A stretch of 64,000 nt of DNA from Trichoplax sp. H2 (Eukaryota; Placozoa; Uniplacotomia; Trichoplacea), in assembly GCA_003344405.1 (NCBI GenBank), contig NOWV01000007.1, positions 558,001 through 622,000 on the forward strand, read 5' to 3'. Both the position numbers and the translations under genes were made by a program. The notes beneath the pieces are model-generated. The model saw nothing but the letters and a program-made list of their open reading frames with translations. It was not told the origin of the DNA and did no database searches. Shown in pieces: positions 1 to 11,300 of the stretch. Position 1 is the stretch's first letter. Each line of letters opens with the position of its first letter.

Positions 1-1
1 A

Positions 2-3000
2 CAAGGACCAGTTGATCGTAGCTCAAGATGCCAGACTTGCGCGGGTACCGTTAATGAGTGCCCTGGTCACTTCGGGCATATTGAACTAGCCAGGCCCGTA
101 TTTCATATTGGTTTCTTGGTCAAATCAATCAAGATACTTCGTTGTGTATGCTTTTACTGCTCTAAGCTACTCATAAAAAAGGTACAGATTGAAATATGTA
201 TCCTATTATACGTTCGAAACTATTTCTAAGCTGAGGAATTAAGCATAAAATGAAATGTACTATACAACAGATACAATTTTATGTTTATACTACGTAACGT
301 TACGTAATAGAATTGTTACATTACATGTTGGTATAAAGATCTTTACTGAGTATCTGCTGACCATAAATCTTGCAGTTCATCTAACATATTTCTTCCTATT
401 TATTCGTTTTATGCTTGACGATAGTCTGATCCAAAGGTCATCGATATAATATCTAAGACACGGGGCAGACTAAGAGTAAGATTGCAACATATATATGATC
501 TATGTAAAAGCAAGAATATCTGCCAAAATGATGATGGCGAAGATGCAGAAGGCTTAGATGAGAAAAAGGTAGCTCTTGGTGTAATTTATATAAATGTGCG
601 AGAGTATATACGGATTCGGATATATACTTGACATTGCAATGTATTTTTCAATCAACGCGCATAACACAATTTGTACAATTTATTATTTAGGAACATAGTG
701 GATGTGGACGCCATCAACCTATCATTAGGCGCAATGGATTAGAATTGACTGCTGAATGGAAAAAAATAAATGAAGATTCTCAAGAGAGAAAAATCAATCT
801 AACAGCTGAACGTGTCTATGAAATATTCAAACGTATATCTGATGAAGATTCTGAAGTACTTGGAATGGATCCACGATTTGCTCGACCCGATTGGATGATT
901 ATCACATGTTTGCCAGTTCCTCCTCTACATGTTAGACCATCTGTAGTGATGCATGGCTCTGCAAGAAGCCAGGTAAAGATTTTATTCAAGTAATCTGAAT
1001 GTAACGTGTCTGATTTTAATTCTTGATAAAGCTACTGTAATAATGTATTAATATGTATATCTTATAGGATGATTTAACGCATAAACTGGCAGATATAATC
1101 AAGGCGAATAACAACCTGAAACGGAACGAAAGCTGTGGCGCTCCGGCTCATGTTATTACGGAAGATACTAGAATGCTGCAATTCCATGTTACTACGTTAA
1201 CTGACAATGAAGTCCCTGGAATGCCTAAGGTATTATTTTCTGCCTAAAGTTAGCTTTTACCGGTATGCAGTGCATTTCATACGCTTCTTTATTTAGGCAA
1301 TGCAAAAATCTGGGAGACCGTTGAAATCAATTAAGCAAAGGTTAAAAGGTAAAGAGGGTCGTATTCGTGGTAATTTGATGGGAAAACGTGTAGATTTTTC
1401 TGCCCGTACTGTCATCACGCCGGATTCAAATCTTGAGATTGATCAAGTTGGGGTTCCTCGATCTATTGCTCAAACACTCTCATATCCTGAGATAGTAACT
1501 CCTCTAAACATTGATAGGTAATAAAAAATGTCGCTATATGTAGTATACAGCATACTGGTATACTCGTATATTTATTGGGCATTTCGATTAATGTATAAAA
1601 TGGGTGAATGTGCGGTAACCTTTACCAATTCATATTAACGATTTTAAAATTTCTATCGGTAGGATGTATGTATTAGTAAGACGAGGACCGGATCACTATC
1701 CCGGCGCCAAATATGTTATTCGAGAGTCGGGAGAACGGATAAATTTAAAATTTCGTGCTTCCCGCGATGACTTAACGTTACACTTTGGCGATAAGGTTAA
1801 CTATGACTTGGTTTTAACATTTCTCTCGTCTTTAATTTTATGGGTTGCATTTTACCAGTGACTTGACTTGATAACGTATTGTCGAATAAATTATACTGGT
1901 AAGGTGTCTATTGTAAAAGAAAAACTAAAATTAAGTAATTACTTGTTATATAGGTCGAAAGGCATATTCAAAACGACGATATTATCGTATTTAATCGTCA
2001 ACCTACACTACATAAGATGTCTATGATGGGTCATCGAGTGAGAATATTGCCATGGTCAACATTTAGATTGAATCTTAGGTAAAAATCGTTTGATAGTATA
2101 TGTAAATCGAGGATCAAGTCACTTTCAAAGTCAACTGAATCTATGATAAGTGCTATTTTCCTCGAATATTATCCTGACGATCCTATTCGCTGAGGGTCCA
2201 CTACTCTTCCGTACCATAACGGTGGATGATCTCAGACACCATATCGTCGACATTAACAATCACTATGCTACGTGTATATCGCAAATTGATTGGATATTGT
2301 GATTTATGAAGTAAAATTTTATAGATGTAATATCTTACAATGCCTGTATTTTAATTTTTGAATAGTGTTACCACACCTTATAATGCTGATTTCGATGGAG
2401 ATGAAATGAATTTGCATGTACCCCAGTCGTTGGAATCTCGAGCGGAAATAACAGAGATTTGCATGGTACCTCGGCAAATAGTGACGCCACAATCAAATAA
2501 ACCCGTTATGGGTATTGTGCAAGATTCGCTAACGGCAGTACGCAAGTTTACCATGCGAGATGTCTTCTTAGAAAAAGTAAGCTGAATAGAATTGATGTAA
2601 AGTAGAAAAAGGTTACGATTAAGTATGTATCGATATTTTTTAGGAAGTGGTGATGAATTTATTGATGTGGCTCCCAAATTGGAATGGGAAGATGCCACAA
2701 CCTGCTATTCTTAGACCGAAAGAGTTATGGACAGGCAAACAGATATTCAGCTTAATTATACCAGGAAATGTTAACTTAATCAGAACACATTCCACTCATC
2801 CAGATGACGAAGACAAAGGTCCATATAAATTTATTTCTCCGGGTGATACTAAGGTATATGTTAATAAAATAAACGCTTGCCTCGTACAAGTTTCTACCTT
2901 GTAACGAATTATTAATTGGGATCGTTCTTACTGAATAGGTTCTAATTGAACACGGGGAAGTTATTTCTGGTATTTTATGCAAAAGGACACTTGGTACATC

Positions 3001-6000
3001 CTCTGGGAGTTTAGTCCATGTCATTTTTAATGAATTGGGACATGAAATTGCCCGACAGTTTTATGGCAATATTCAGACCGTAGTCAATAACTGGTTATTG
3101 ATTGAAGGCCACAGTATTGGTATAGGAGACTCAATTGCAGATGAAGCTACTTATCAGGATATTCAAAGCACTATACTTAAAGCCAAACAAGATGTAGTTG
3201 AAGTTATAGAAAAAGCCCATAACGATGAGCTTGAACCTACACCTGGGAATACTTTAAGAAAAACTTTTGAAAATCAGGTTTGTGATATAATAATGTGCTG
3301 CATAGTAAGTTGAAAAATTGACTTACTTTCAACTGTAATCGCTTTTAGGTAAATCGTATTCTTAACGATGCTCGAGATAAAACTGGAAGTAGTGCCCAGA
3401 AAAGTTTATCCAATTTTAATAATTTTAAAGCTATGGTTGTTGCCGGATCTAAAGGATCCAAGATTAACATTTCTCAGGTATAGCTATACGAAATTGGATA
3501 CAATTGTTCAATGTGCTTGTCATCTGATGTATGTAGGCATTATAGAAGTGAAGGATTTATTTAGATTAAGTTATCCCTTTAAAATAGGTTATTGCTGTAG
3601 TCGGACAACAGAATGTTGAAGGCAAGCGAATTCCGTTCGGGTTCCGCCATAGAACTTTGCCCCATTTTATTCAGGACGATTATGGTCCAGAAAGTCGTGG
3701 ATTCGTGGAAAATTCATATTTAGCTGGTTTAACACCAACTGAATTTTTCTTTCATGCAATGGGTGGTCGTGAAGGTTTGATTGATACAGCAGTTAAAACT
3801 GCTGAAACTGGTTACATCCAAAGACGCTTGATTAAAGCTATGGAAGGAGTGATGGTGCATTACGATGGAACTGTACGTAATGCTAACATGCAATTGATCC
3901 AGCTATGTTATGGAGAAGATGGATTGGACGGAAGTGCAATTGAATTTCAAGATATGCCGAGTTTGAAGCTATCGCACACTGGTTTTCAGAGACGTTTCCG
4001 TTTTGATATTCAAAACGAAAAGTAGGGACTTAATATGACCTATATTGACATTATTCATTTAATTTGTAATTATTAAATTGTTTCTATGTGTTATTAGGCG
4101 CCTTAAGCAATACTTACATGGTAATATTGTAAGATCAATAATCACGGATGCCGAAGTTAAAGAAAAATTACAATCTGAATTTGAGCAACTAAGCAAAGAC
4201 AGAAATGCAGTTCGAAGCATTCTCCAAAATGGCGATAGCAGAATTGCTCTGCCAGTAAATTTAAACCGTCTAATTTGGAATGCACAGAAGATTTTCCACG
4301 TCGATCCTCGTAAATCGAGTGATCTCCATCCAATGAAAGTTATTGATGGTTAGTGGTGAATGCAAATAGGCAGTTATTTATTATCTGTTAGATGCTTCTT
4401 TCTTTCTATTAAAGCTTGGTAAATTTACAATATTAGATGTTTGTGAATTGTCAAGGAAATTAGTAATAGTCCACGGGGAGGACAGGATAAGTAAACAAGC
4501 TCAAGAAAATGCTACGTTACTGTTTAATATTTTGCTACGATCTGTATTGTCCTCAAAACGTGTAACAGAAGAGTATCATTTGACCTCTGAAGCGTTTGAT
4601 TGGCTAATAGGGGAAGTAGAATCTAGATTTCAGCAATCTCAGGCAAGTGATTTTTTAATGTAAAAATACGGTATCTGTGGGTGCCATGTCAAAATAAAAA
4701 TTACATTTTAAAATTTTTTGATTGTTTTATATAAAGGTACAACCTGGTGAAATGGTTGGCCCTCTAGCAGCTCAATCCCTTGGTGAACCGGCAACGCAAA
4801 TGACACTAAATACATTTCATTATGCTGGGGTATCGGCTAAAAATGTAACACTCGGTGTTCCTAGACTAAAGGAGATAATAAATGTTTCCAAGAAACCGAA
4901 AACTCCATCTTTGACTGTCATACTTACAGGACCTGCTGCTAGGGATGCTGAGAAAGCAAAGGTTTTTACCAATACATAAATATTTTCTGCATTAATAGTT
5001 GACAATTACTTACCTTGATTTTTTTCACTCTACAATGCAGGATGTTCTTTGTCGTTTAGAGCATACGACATTACGTAAAGTTACAGCAAATACTGCAATC
5101 TATTATGATCCAAATCCCAAAAATACCGTTATCAGTGAAGATCAAGAGTTTGTCAACGCTTACTATGAAATGCCTGATTTTGAGCCATCGCAGTTATCGC
5201 CGTGGTTGCTACGTATAGAATTAGATCGAAAGAGAATGACTGACAAAAAACTAACTATGGAACAAATAGCGGAAAAAATCAATGCCGGATTTGGAGAGGA
5301 TTTAAACTGTATCTTTAACGATGATAATGCCGAAAAGCTTATTTTACGAATAAGGATTGTCAACAATGACAATAAAGAGGGTGTTGATAGAGATGAACAA
5401 TGGGATAGAATGGATGATGATGTATTTTTACGATGTATAGAATCTAATATGTTGAGTGACATGACTTTACAGGGAATAGAGCAAATATCTAAGGTATACA
5501 TGCATCTACCCCTTCAAGACAGTAAAAAACGAATGATAATCAACGAGGAAGGAGAGTACAAAGCTATTCAGGAGTGGATTTTAGAAACTGATGGTGTTAA
5601 TTTGCAAAAGGTATTAAGTGTGAAAGACGTTGATGCTGTCAAAAGTACTTCTAATGATATTGTCGAGATTTTTTCTGTTCTTGGAATTGAAGCAGTTCGT
5701 AAGGCGGTTGAAAAAGAAATGAATCACGTTATTTCCTTTGATGGATCTTACGTCAATTATCGTCATTTAGCTCTGTTGTGTGATGTCATGACATGTAGAG
5801 GCCATTTGATGGCTATTACAAGACACGGTATAAATCGTCAAGAAGTTGGTGCTCTTATGAGGTGTAGTTTCGAAGAAACTGTAGATATATTGATGGATGC
5901 AGCATTCCATTCTGAGACAGATTATTTGCGTGGTGTGAGTGAAAATATAATGTTAGGTCAACTATCCAAAATTGGTACTGGATGTTTTGATTTGCTGTTA

Positions 6001-7086
6001 GATCCAGAAAAGTGTAAAGATGGTATGGAAATACCAGCCAATGTTCCAGTTGCCGGTATGATTAATGGGGTTGGTGCTGGAGTTTTTTATGGTGATGGCG
6101 CTGGAATGTCGCCGCAAATGACGCCTTGGGATTCTAGTCTGACCACTCCAAGTTACGAAGGTCCGTATACTCCTGGTATGGGAGGCGGTATGACTCCAGG
6201 AGCAGCTGGATTTTCTCCATCTGGAGCTTCAGAGCCAAGTTTCAGTCCCGCTAGTTACAGTCCTAATTGGAGTCCAGGTCCAGCGGCTTCACCTGGCTCT
6301 CCAGGACCTAGTAGCCCATACATGCAAAGTCCAAGTTATTCTCCTGCAAGTCCGAATTATCAGCCGACATCACCTTCTATGTCGCCTTCCAGTCCATCAT
6401 ACTCACCGTCGAGTCCAAGCTACTCACCGACTTCTCCAAGTTATTCCCCTTCGTCTCCGTCATATATGCCAACGTCGCCAAAATATTCGCCAACATCGCC
6501 AAGCTATTCACCGACGTCTCCAAGGTATTCTCCGACATCGCCAAGTTATTCTCCAACTTCTCCAAGGTATTCTCCAACATCGCCTAGTTATTCACCAACT
6601 TCGCCAAGATATTCACCAACATCGCCAAGCTATTCTCCAACATCACCGCGGTATTCCCCAACATCACCTAGTTATTCTCCAACATCTCCGAGCTATTCTC
6701 CAACTTCACCGAGATATTCACCGACGTCACCAAGTTATTCACCTACTTCGCCAAGTTACTCTCCGACATCGCCTAAGTACTCGCCGACATCACCGAGGTA
6801 TTCTCCAACTTCTCCGAGTTACTCTCCGACGTCTCCATCTTACTCTCCGACTTCACCTTCTTATTCACCAACGTCGCCATCATACTCTCCTACGTCACCG
6901 TCGTATTCTCCGACATCTCCGAGGTACTCTCCAACTTCTCCGTCGTATTCTCCAACATCTCCCCGGTATTCACCAACATCTCCTCGGTATTCACCAACGT
7001 CTCCATCGTATTCACCAACCTCTCCTTCTTATTCTCCAACTTCTCCTTCTTATTCTCCAACATCACCTGATTACAGTCCTAATTAA
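2..7086 (+). CDS. POLR2A: RNA polymerase II largest subunit RPB1, N-terminus cut off by the window edge
   Basis: Catalytic largest subunit of nuclear RNA polymerase II, which transcribes mRNA. Coding exons: 2-181, 425-568, 691-972, 1068-1229, 1297-1517, 1663-1795, 1954-2078, 2366-2576, 2644-2853, 2939-3277, 3349-3477, 3588-4021, 4098-4348, 4437-4642, 4737-4961, 5041-7086. Phase is continuous and gives 1765 residues; about 60 N-terminal residues lie left of the window. The first exon carries the zinc-binding cluster CQTC...CPGHFGH. The active-site metal loop [10 protein letters not shown] is encoded at about 2381-2410. The [14 protein letters not shown] and [21 protein letters not shown] blocks (bridge helix/trigger loop side) are intact. 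The large last exon holds the C-terminal heptad domain. The intron after 4642 starts with GC rather than GT. Residue-by-residue similarity to animal RPB1 is very high, so the identity is not in doubt. A convergent neighbour, EMC4, ends at 8532. Confidence 0.98.
6337..7083 (+). repeat. RPB1 C-terminal domain: 35 heptads plus a final YSPN
   Basis: These 249 codons divide exactly into 35 heptads and four last residues. Twenty-nine heptads keep YSPTSP in positions 1-6. The first three and a few others are degenerate ([21 protein letters not shown]). Position 7 is Ser in most, Arg in nine, Lys in two, Asn in one and Asp in one. Between heptads 8 and 16 Ser7 and Arg7 alternate, making a 14-residue super-repeat. 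The chain stops at SPDYSPN, with no acidic tail of the vertebrate type. Codons vary between copies, so the DNA repeat is imperfect. Confidence 0.97.
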
Positions 7087-8531
7087 TAGTTATTATACTG
7101 TCATGTTTATATTGTATTGTATATTTGGTATAATAGCAATAAGACATTAACTATATGCAATTGGTTGTATTGTGTCTTATAGGCAGTTTGTGTGACTGAA
7201 TTAATTTCTTGATTGTTTCGATATCAATGATGTAAGAGAGAAGTTATCTATGTTAGAATAATATGTCTTTATCATAAAACCGACTTTCGTTTCAGGTTAG
7301 GCAATTGTATGACAACTGCTAATTCTAACTACAGTTAATGTTATTGTATGTAAATAAAGTACCAGATCAAACACTGTATGTTTAGGCAAATAAATATAAA
7401 TTTTTAAATTCAATTGCGGATGTGCTTTCTTGCTCAGCTATGCGGGTAACGTGGTAACGGGATACATTTCAACAATTATGTCATTGTCGTTGCTTTAAAG
7501 CATATTTTAATGGACAGCAACGTAATTTTAGATATAATACCCTTTCATTTCATATCGGATTTTGGAGGTCAATTCAATTCCTGTATCAGTGATTGTAATA
7601 CTTTGTATTTGTAAAATTGTTGCAGCGTAACAGTATCTACTAGTAGGTAAACTTATTTCGAAATTTGATAATTGCTTTCTTTACGCTACGATTACGTCAT
7701 TTTATTGACCACAGTAGCAGATACTCGAGCAGTTTGAAACTTTTGTTAGCTTTGGGAGTATAGCAGCTGTACATGTAATCAGTCGGCTGACGCCAATTTA
7801 TTTCTTACAAACTAAAGCTAATTGCTATGTAAACCTTCATATGGTAATGTACCGACCTACGTATGTATTTACTTGTTATCAACGTTATCACTCTATTTAC
7901 CACTTTAACTAAAGCGATCGTTAATAGTGAGCTTAACACACAACGTGTAACAAATTAGCGTTTGTCTGACTCATTTCCTTTGATATCTTTGCAGGTAAAT
8001 GATTAATTTATTATTGAATTAACACAGATATTGTATTGAATCACGCCGTTCGTGCTTTCGACATACGCTATAATAAATAACTGTTACATCAATTTCATTT
8101 CTTTGATAGCGTGATTTAGAGCGTGATCCATTGGAATGTATATCTTGAAGACATAGCAGAGAATCAATATTAGTTTTGATCTGCATTTAGCCCACAAAAA
8201 CTACTGATAAACTTCAGTAGATCACATTCTTCAGATTTATCAGAGTATATACTTCATAGACTGGCAAAAGAAGCTAGATATTTTAATAATTATTATCTTG
8301 CATTTACACCATAGAGAACAGAAAGTCGATAATGTTTAGATACATTTAAGATGGGATATGTAACAAAAGACTACGGAATTTGTAATAAGGAAATAAATCA
8401 CGCAATGATTTTTATGGTAATTACTAGGAGACCGTGCATCTGATTACATCTAAAACCATCGCTCAAGTTGAAGACATGAACTCGATGTTTGTATGACCAT
8501 GTAACTTTTTGATAGGCCGACTGAGAGTGTC
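7087..8531. other. Convergent spacer between RPB1 and EMC4
   Basis: Tail-to-tail interval holding the two 3' untranslated regions. I see no coding exon, RNA gene or repeat array. Only isolated GTAC-containing words occur here, unlike the divergent spacers. Confidence 0.6.
7353..7358 (+). promoter_or_regulatory. Candidate polyadenylation signal AATAAA of RPB1
   Basis: A canonical AATAAA lies 267 bases after the RPB1 stop codon in AT-rich sequence. Another A/T-rich copy (AAATAAAT) follows about 30 bases later. This is placement by motif only; no transcript evidence is available. Confidence 0.5.
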
Positions 8532-10595
8532 TTAACTGAGTATATAGCCACCTCCAGAAAATTCCAAATGCTAAATGTGTAAGAATTAAACAGAAAAATT
8601 TTAGCTAGCACCATTTAAGAATAATGTCATAAGCATAGCTTTAATATACTGGTATATTAAAGTAGTTCGATGGAAGGATGTTTAGTTTACTTTCGATCAT
8701 ACAAGTGCTTGAGAATAATTAGCGAGATTAAAAAATGTAATCATAGGGCATTGACTATAATTATAAAGTATGCCAGAACAGCGTTAGTATTCACCTTTGG
8801 AGGTTGCATGAAAGCCAACCAATCAGAGTCAGTAGTGGGAAGTAATCCCATAGACGAACATTTATATAGCGCCAATGCCAGTGAGAGTATATTGGATAAA
8901 ACATAAACCATCATTTGAGCAACAACCTGGCTTCCTTCAAAATTCTCTGTAACTATGAGTTCCAAGCAAACAGCATAAATGTTAAGAGTAATCAAGCATT
9001 GCACATTAAATTGCGTGTCATGGCGATACTATAGGTGAAAAGCTACTATGGGATATTATTGATACAGGATAAGCTATTTAGTTGAATTAGTATAATTAAA
9101 GTTATAGTAAGCATACTGGAGTTAATGGATAAGATGGCTTTAATTGGTCGAAAGAGCATCATTCCAACCATCATGACTGGAAATATTGAAATAGAATCAC
9201 CAGACATCCACATAATGAAAAGATTCATCGGTAGCTGTTTCAATGGTGATGTAGCAACATCCCATGCTTTCTGAAAGTAAAAGTTGATCGAATTTTGATC
9301 AGCGAATAATCGATCGTAAAAGTAATTGTGACAACTCTAGAAGGCGGTGTTTTGATGCTAAAAAAATCATGACTACAGTATGCTGTACATATCATGGTAG
9401 AATATTAATGATGTACATCAAAGTCCGCAATCAATTTATTGCATTTAATAGAGGTAATAGTATCTTACGATCGGTAAACTATCGTAGGCTGTATCAAGCT
9501 CAAAACATCATGTCTAATACAAGATGGAAAGCGCTAGATAAATAAGATAGAGTTTTAGCGTATAAAATGGTGGCTGACCTTGGCGACTAAGGCTGCGTCT
9601 GATACTCGAGAATCCTATGATAAAACATAGATTACAGATTAGGTGACGACTCGAAAGAACTATTCTAATCCTGACCATACGTTGAATGTAATATCCTTTG
9701 GTATTGAAAATGTTGAAGAGTCATTAATACTGAGTAACTTACAGGATCTGTTATCGTCTTGTCTAAATAGCCAATTGGAGATGCTACATCTGGTGGTCGC
9801 CATGATGGGTCATTTCTGAAATCAAAGGAATCATATTTTCGTTGTAAGCAATAGCGGGTATAAACATTGTTTCGTCTTTGCAGAAGTCAATGGGTAACCG
9901 AATATGAATAGGACAGCTTTTTAAAACTTGAGCGTTTATCAGACCCTCATGAATGCTACTGGAAGGGGTTTTTGGAATGCAATCCAACACAGTATTTGTA
10001 CGTAGAAAGACCATAGAATGTTGTACAGTATACATACATACATGTCGTGTATGTACTGGTTAGCCCTTCTAACTCTGGCTAAGTGGAATTGCGGATTAGG
10101 AGCGGCAACTACGAAACTTTTTTGCTGGCCAAGTTCAGTTGTTGGTACTGTACTCAAGCGAGGCAAATTGTAGTACAAGGCGACGGTATACATTTCAAGT
10201 GTTCTTTATTTATGAATTTCTACGTGGGCTTGACTGGTATACGATAACCTCTACAAGATCAATATACAGTATCTACTTCTACCATTGAGTAAGAAAGGAT
10301 GGATTTATTAACATTTTCATATATCATTTTAAACATGCTACAACTGTAAATATACGCTAGTCTGCGGCATATTCAAGTCATTTCTGTTGATCATGCATCT
10401 CTCCATAGGGCACTTTATGATGTATTTCATAGTCGACTCGTTCGCTTGAATTAATGTATTCAATCCGAGGCTAGAGTAAAATTCTATCAAGTAAATTAAT
10501 TTTAAGAAATAGAGTATCTACGTTCGAAACCTGTTTGAAAAATCCAGGGACCATTTATGTCTCTTTCCACTTCTTGAAGCAGCGGTGGACGCCAT
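8532..10595 (-). CDS. EMC4: ER membrane protein complex subunit 4 (TMEM85)
   Basis: Subunit of the EMC insertase, which places tail-anchored and some multipass proteins into the ER membrane. Six exons, in transcript order: 10595-10531, 9815-9743, 9614-9579, 9270-9117, 8952-8795, 8570-8532. Phases close and give about 174 residues (human EMC4 has 183). Visible family hallmarks are the KWSLDFS N-terminal motif, SPIGYLDK, the block [20 protein letters not shown] with [35 protein letters not shown] and the C-terminal LEFSGGG. Two hydrophobic stretches fit its membrane segments. Exons of 36 and 39 nt make the gene easy to miss. The acceptor of exon 5 could instead be six bases further in (exon from 8946), which removes two residues without changing frame. 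The start codon is the first ATG before KWSLDFS. It lies 36 bases from a strong inverted repeat. Confidence 0.93.
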
Positions 10596-10619
10596 TCTCT
10601 TCGGGCTCTTGATGGCACT

Positions 10620-10830
10620 ATGGTGGATCCAGTCCGGTACGGTACGAGTATACTGCGGGTACAGTACAGTTCATTTGTACACTCGTACCGTACCGGACTA
10701 CAGCATACAGTACTATACAGTACAGTACACTGTACTGTAGGTTTTCTTTCTTTTACTGTACAGTACATACTGTACACACTGTACAGTACTGTACAGTACA
10801 CTGCACAGTGTACAGTGTACAGTACAAAGA
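10620..10830. repeat. GTAC palindrome cluster just upstream of EMC4
   Basis: Dense run of GTACAGTAC/ACTGTAC words. It includes a perfect 19-bp inverted repeat (AGTCCGGTACGGTACGAGT at 10631-10649, its complement at 10681-10699, 31-base spacer) and a perfect 20-bp palindrome, ACTGTACAGTACTGTACAGT, at 10778-10797. Relative to the minus-strand EMC4 start codon the inverted repeat is 36-104 bases upstream. It therefore lies in the promoter or 5' untranslated region. Confidence 0.85.
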
Positions 10831-10979
10831 ATTGGATTCACCATTTGAAGCGACAATGACATGGTTAACCCCTGCCATGCTCTGAAAGAGACTTGTTTAG
10901 CTGGATCCTCTATTATGCATCAATGCATACAGGATATTGTAATGTGCAAAATGACCTGACACCCATAGGATTAAATGGA

Positions 10980-11300
10980 GGAAGCACTGCTGTACAGTGT
11001 GCAGTACTATACTTCTTCAGTAAGACCGCAAGACATAGTGTTGATCCGTGGACCTACAAGGAAAAGACCTCTAGAAAAGACCTTCTAAAAGGTTAATCGA
11101 TCTGATGGAGTTAACGGACTCCTGGAATACGGTACTATAGTCCGGCGCTACTTGGAGCCATAGACTATGACTAAGAGTCATGTACTGCAGTATTGAATGA
11201 ATAGTAGCGTTATGTACTGTACTGTATATAGTGTATACTGTACCTTGGAACACGAAACAGCAGCAAAGCGTAGACTATACTGTACTATACAGTATATATT
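10980..11300. repeat. Second GTAC-rich stretch in the EMC4/PCCB divergent spacer
   Basis: Repeated short words of the type CTGTACAGTGTGCAGTAC, ATGTACTGTACTGTATAT and ACTGTACTATACAGTATA occur through this stretch, separated by 20-100 bases of ordinary sequence. No open frame here resembles a protein I know. It continues the element family seen at 10620-10830. Confidence 0.7.

Noticed and set aside
6377-6580. Minus-strand frame across the RPB1 tail
   Set aside because: Antisense shadow of the heptad codons; repetitive [13 protein letters not shown]-like text mirrors the YSPTSPS coding.
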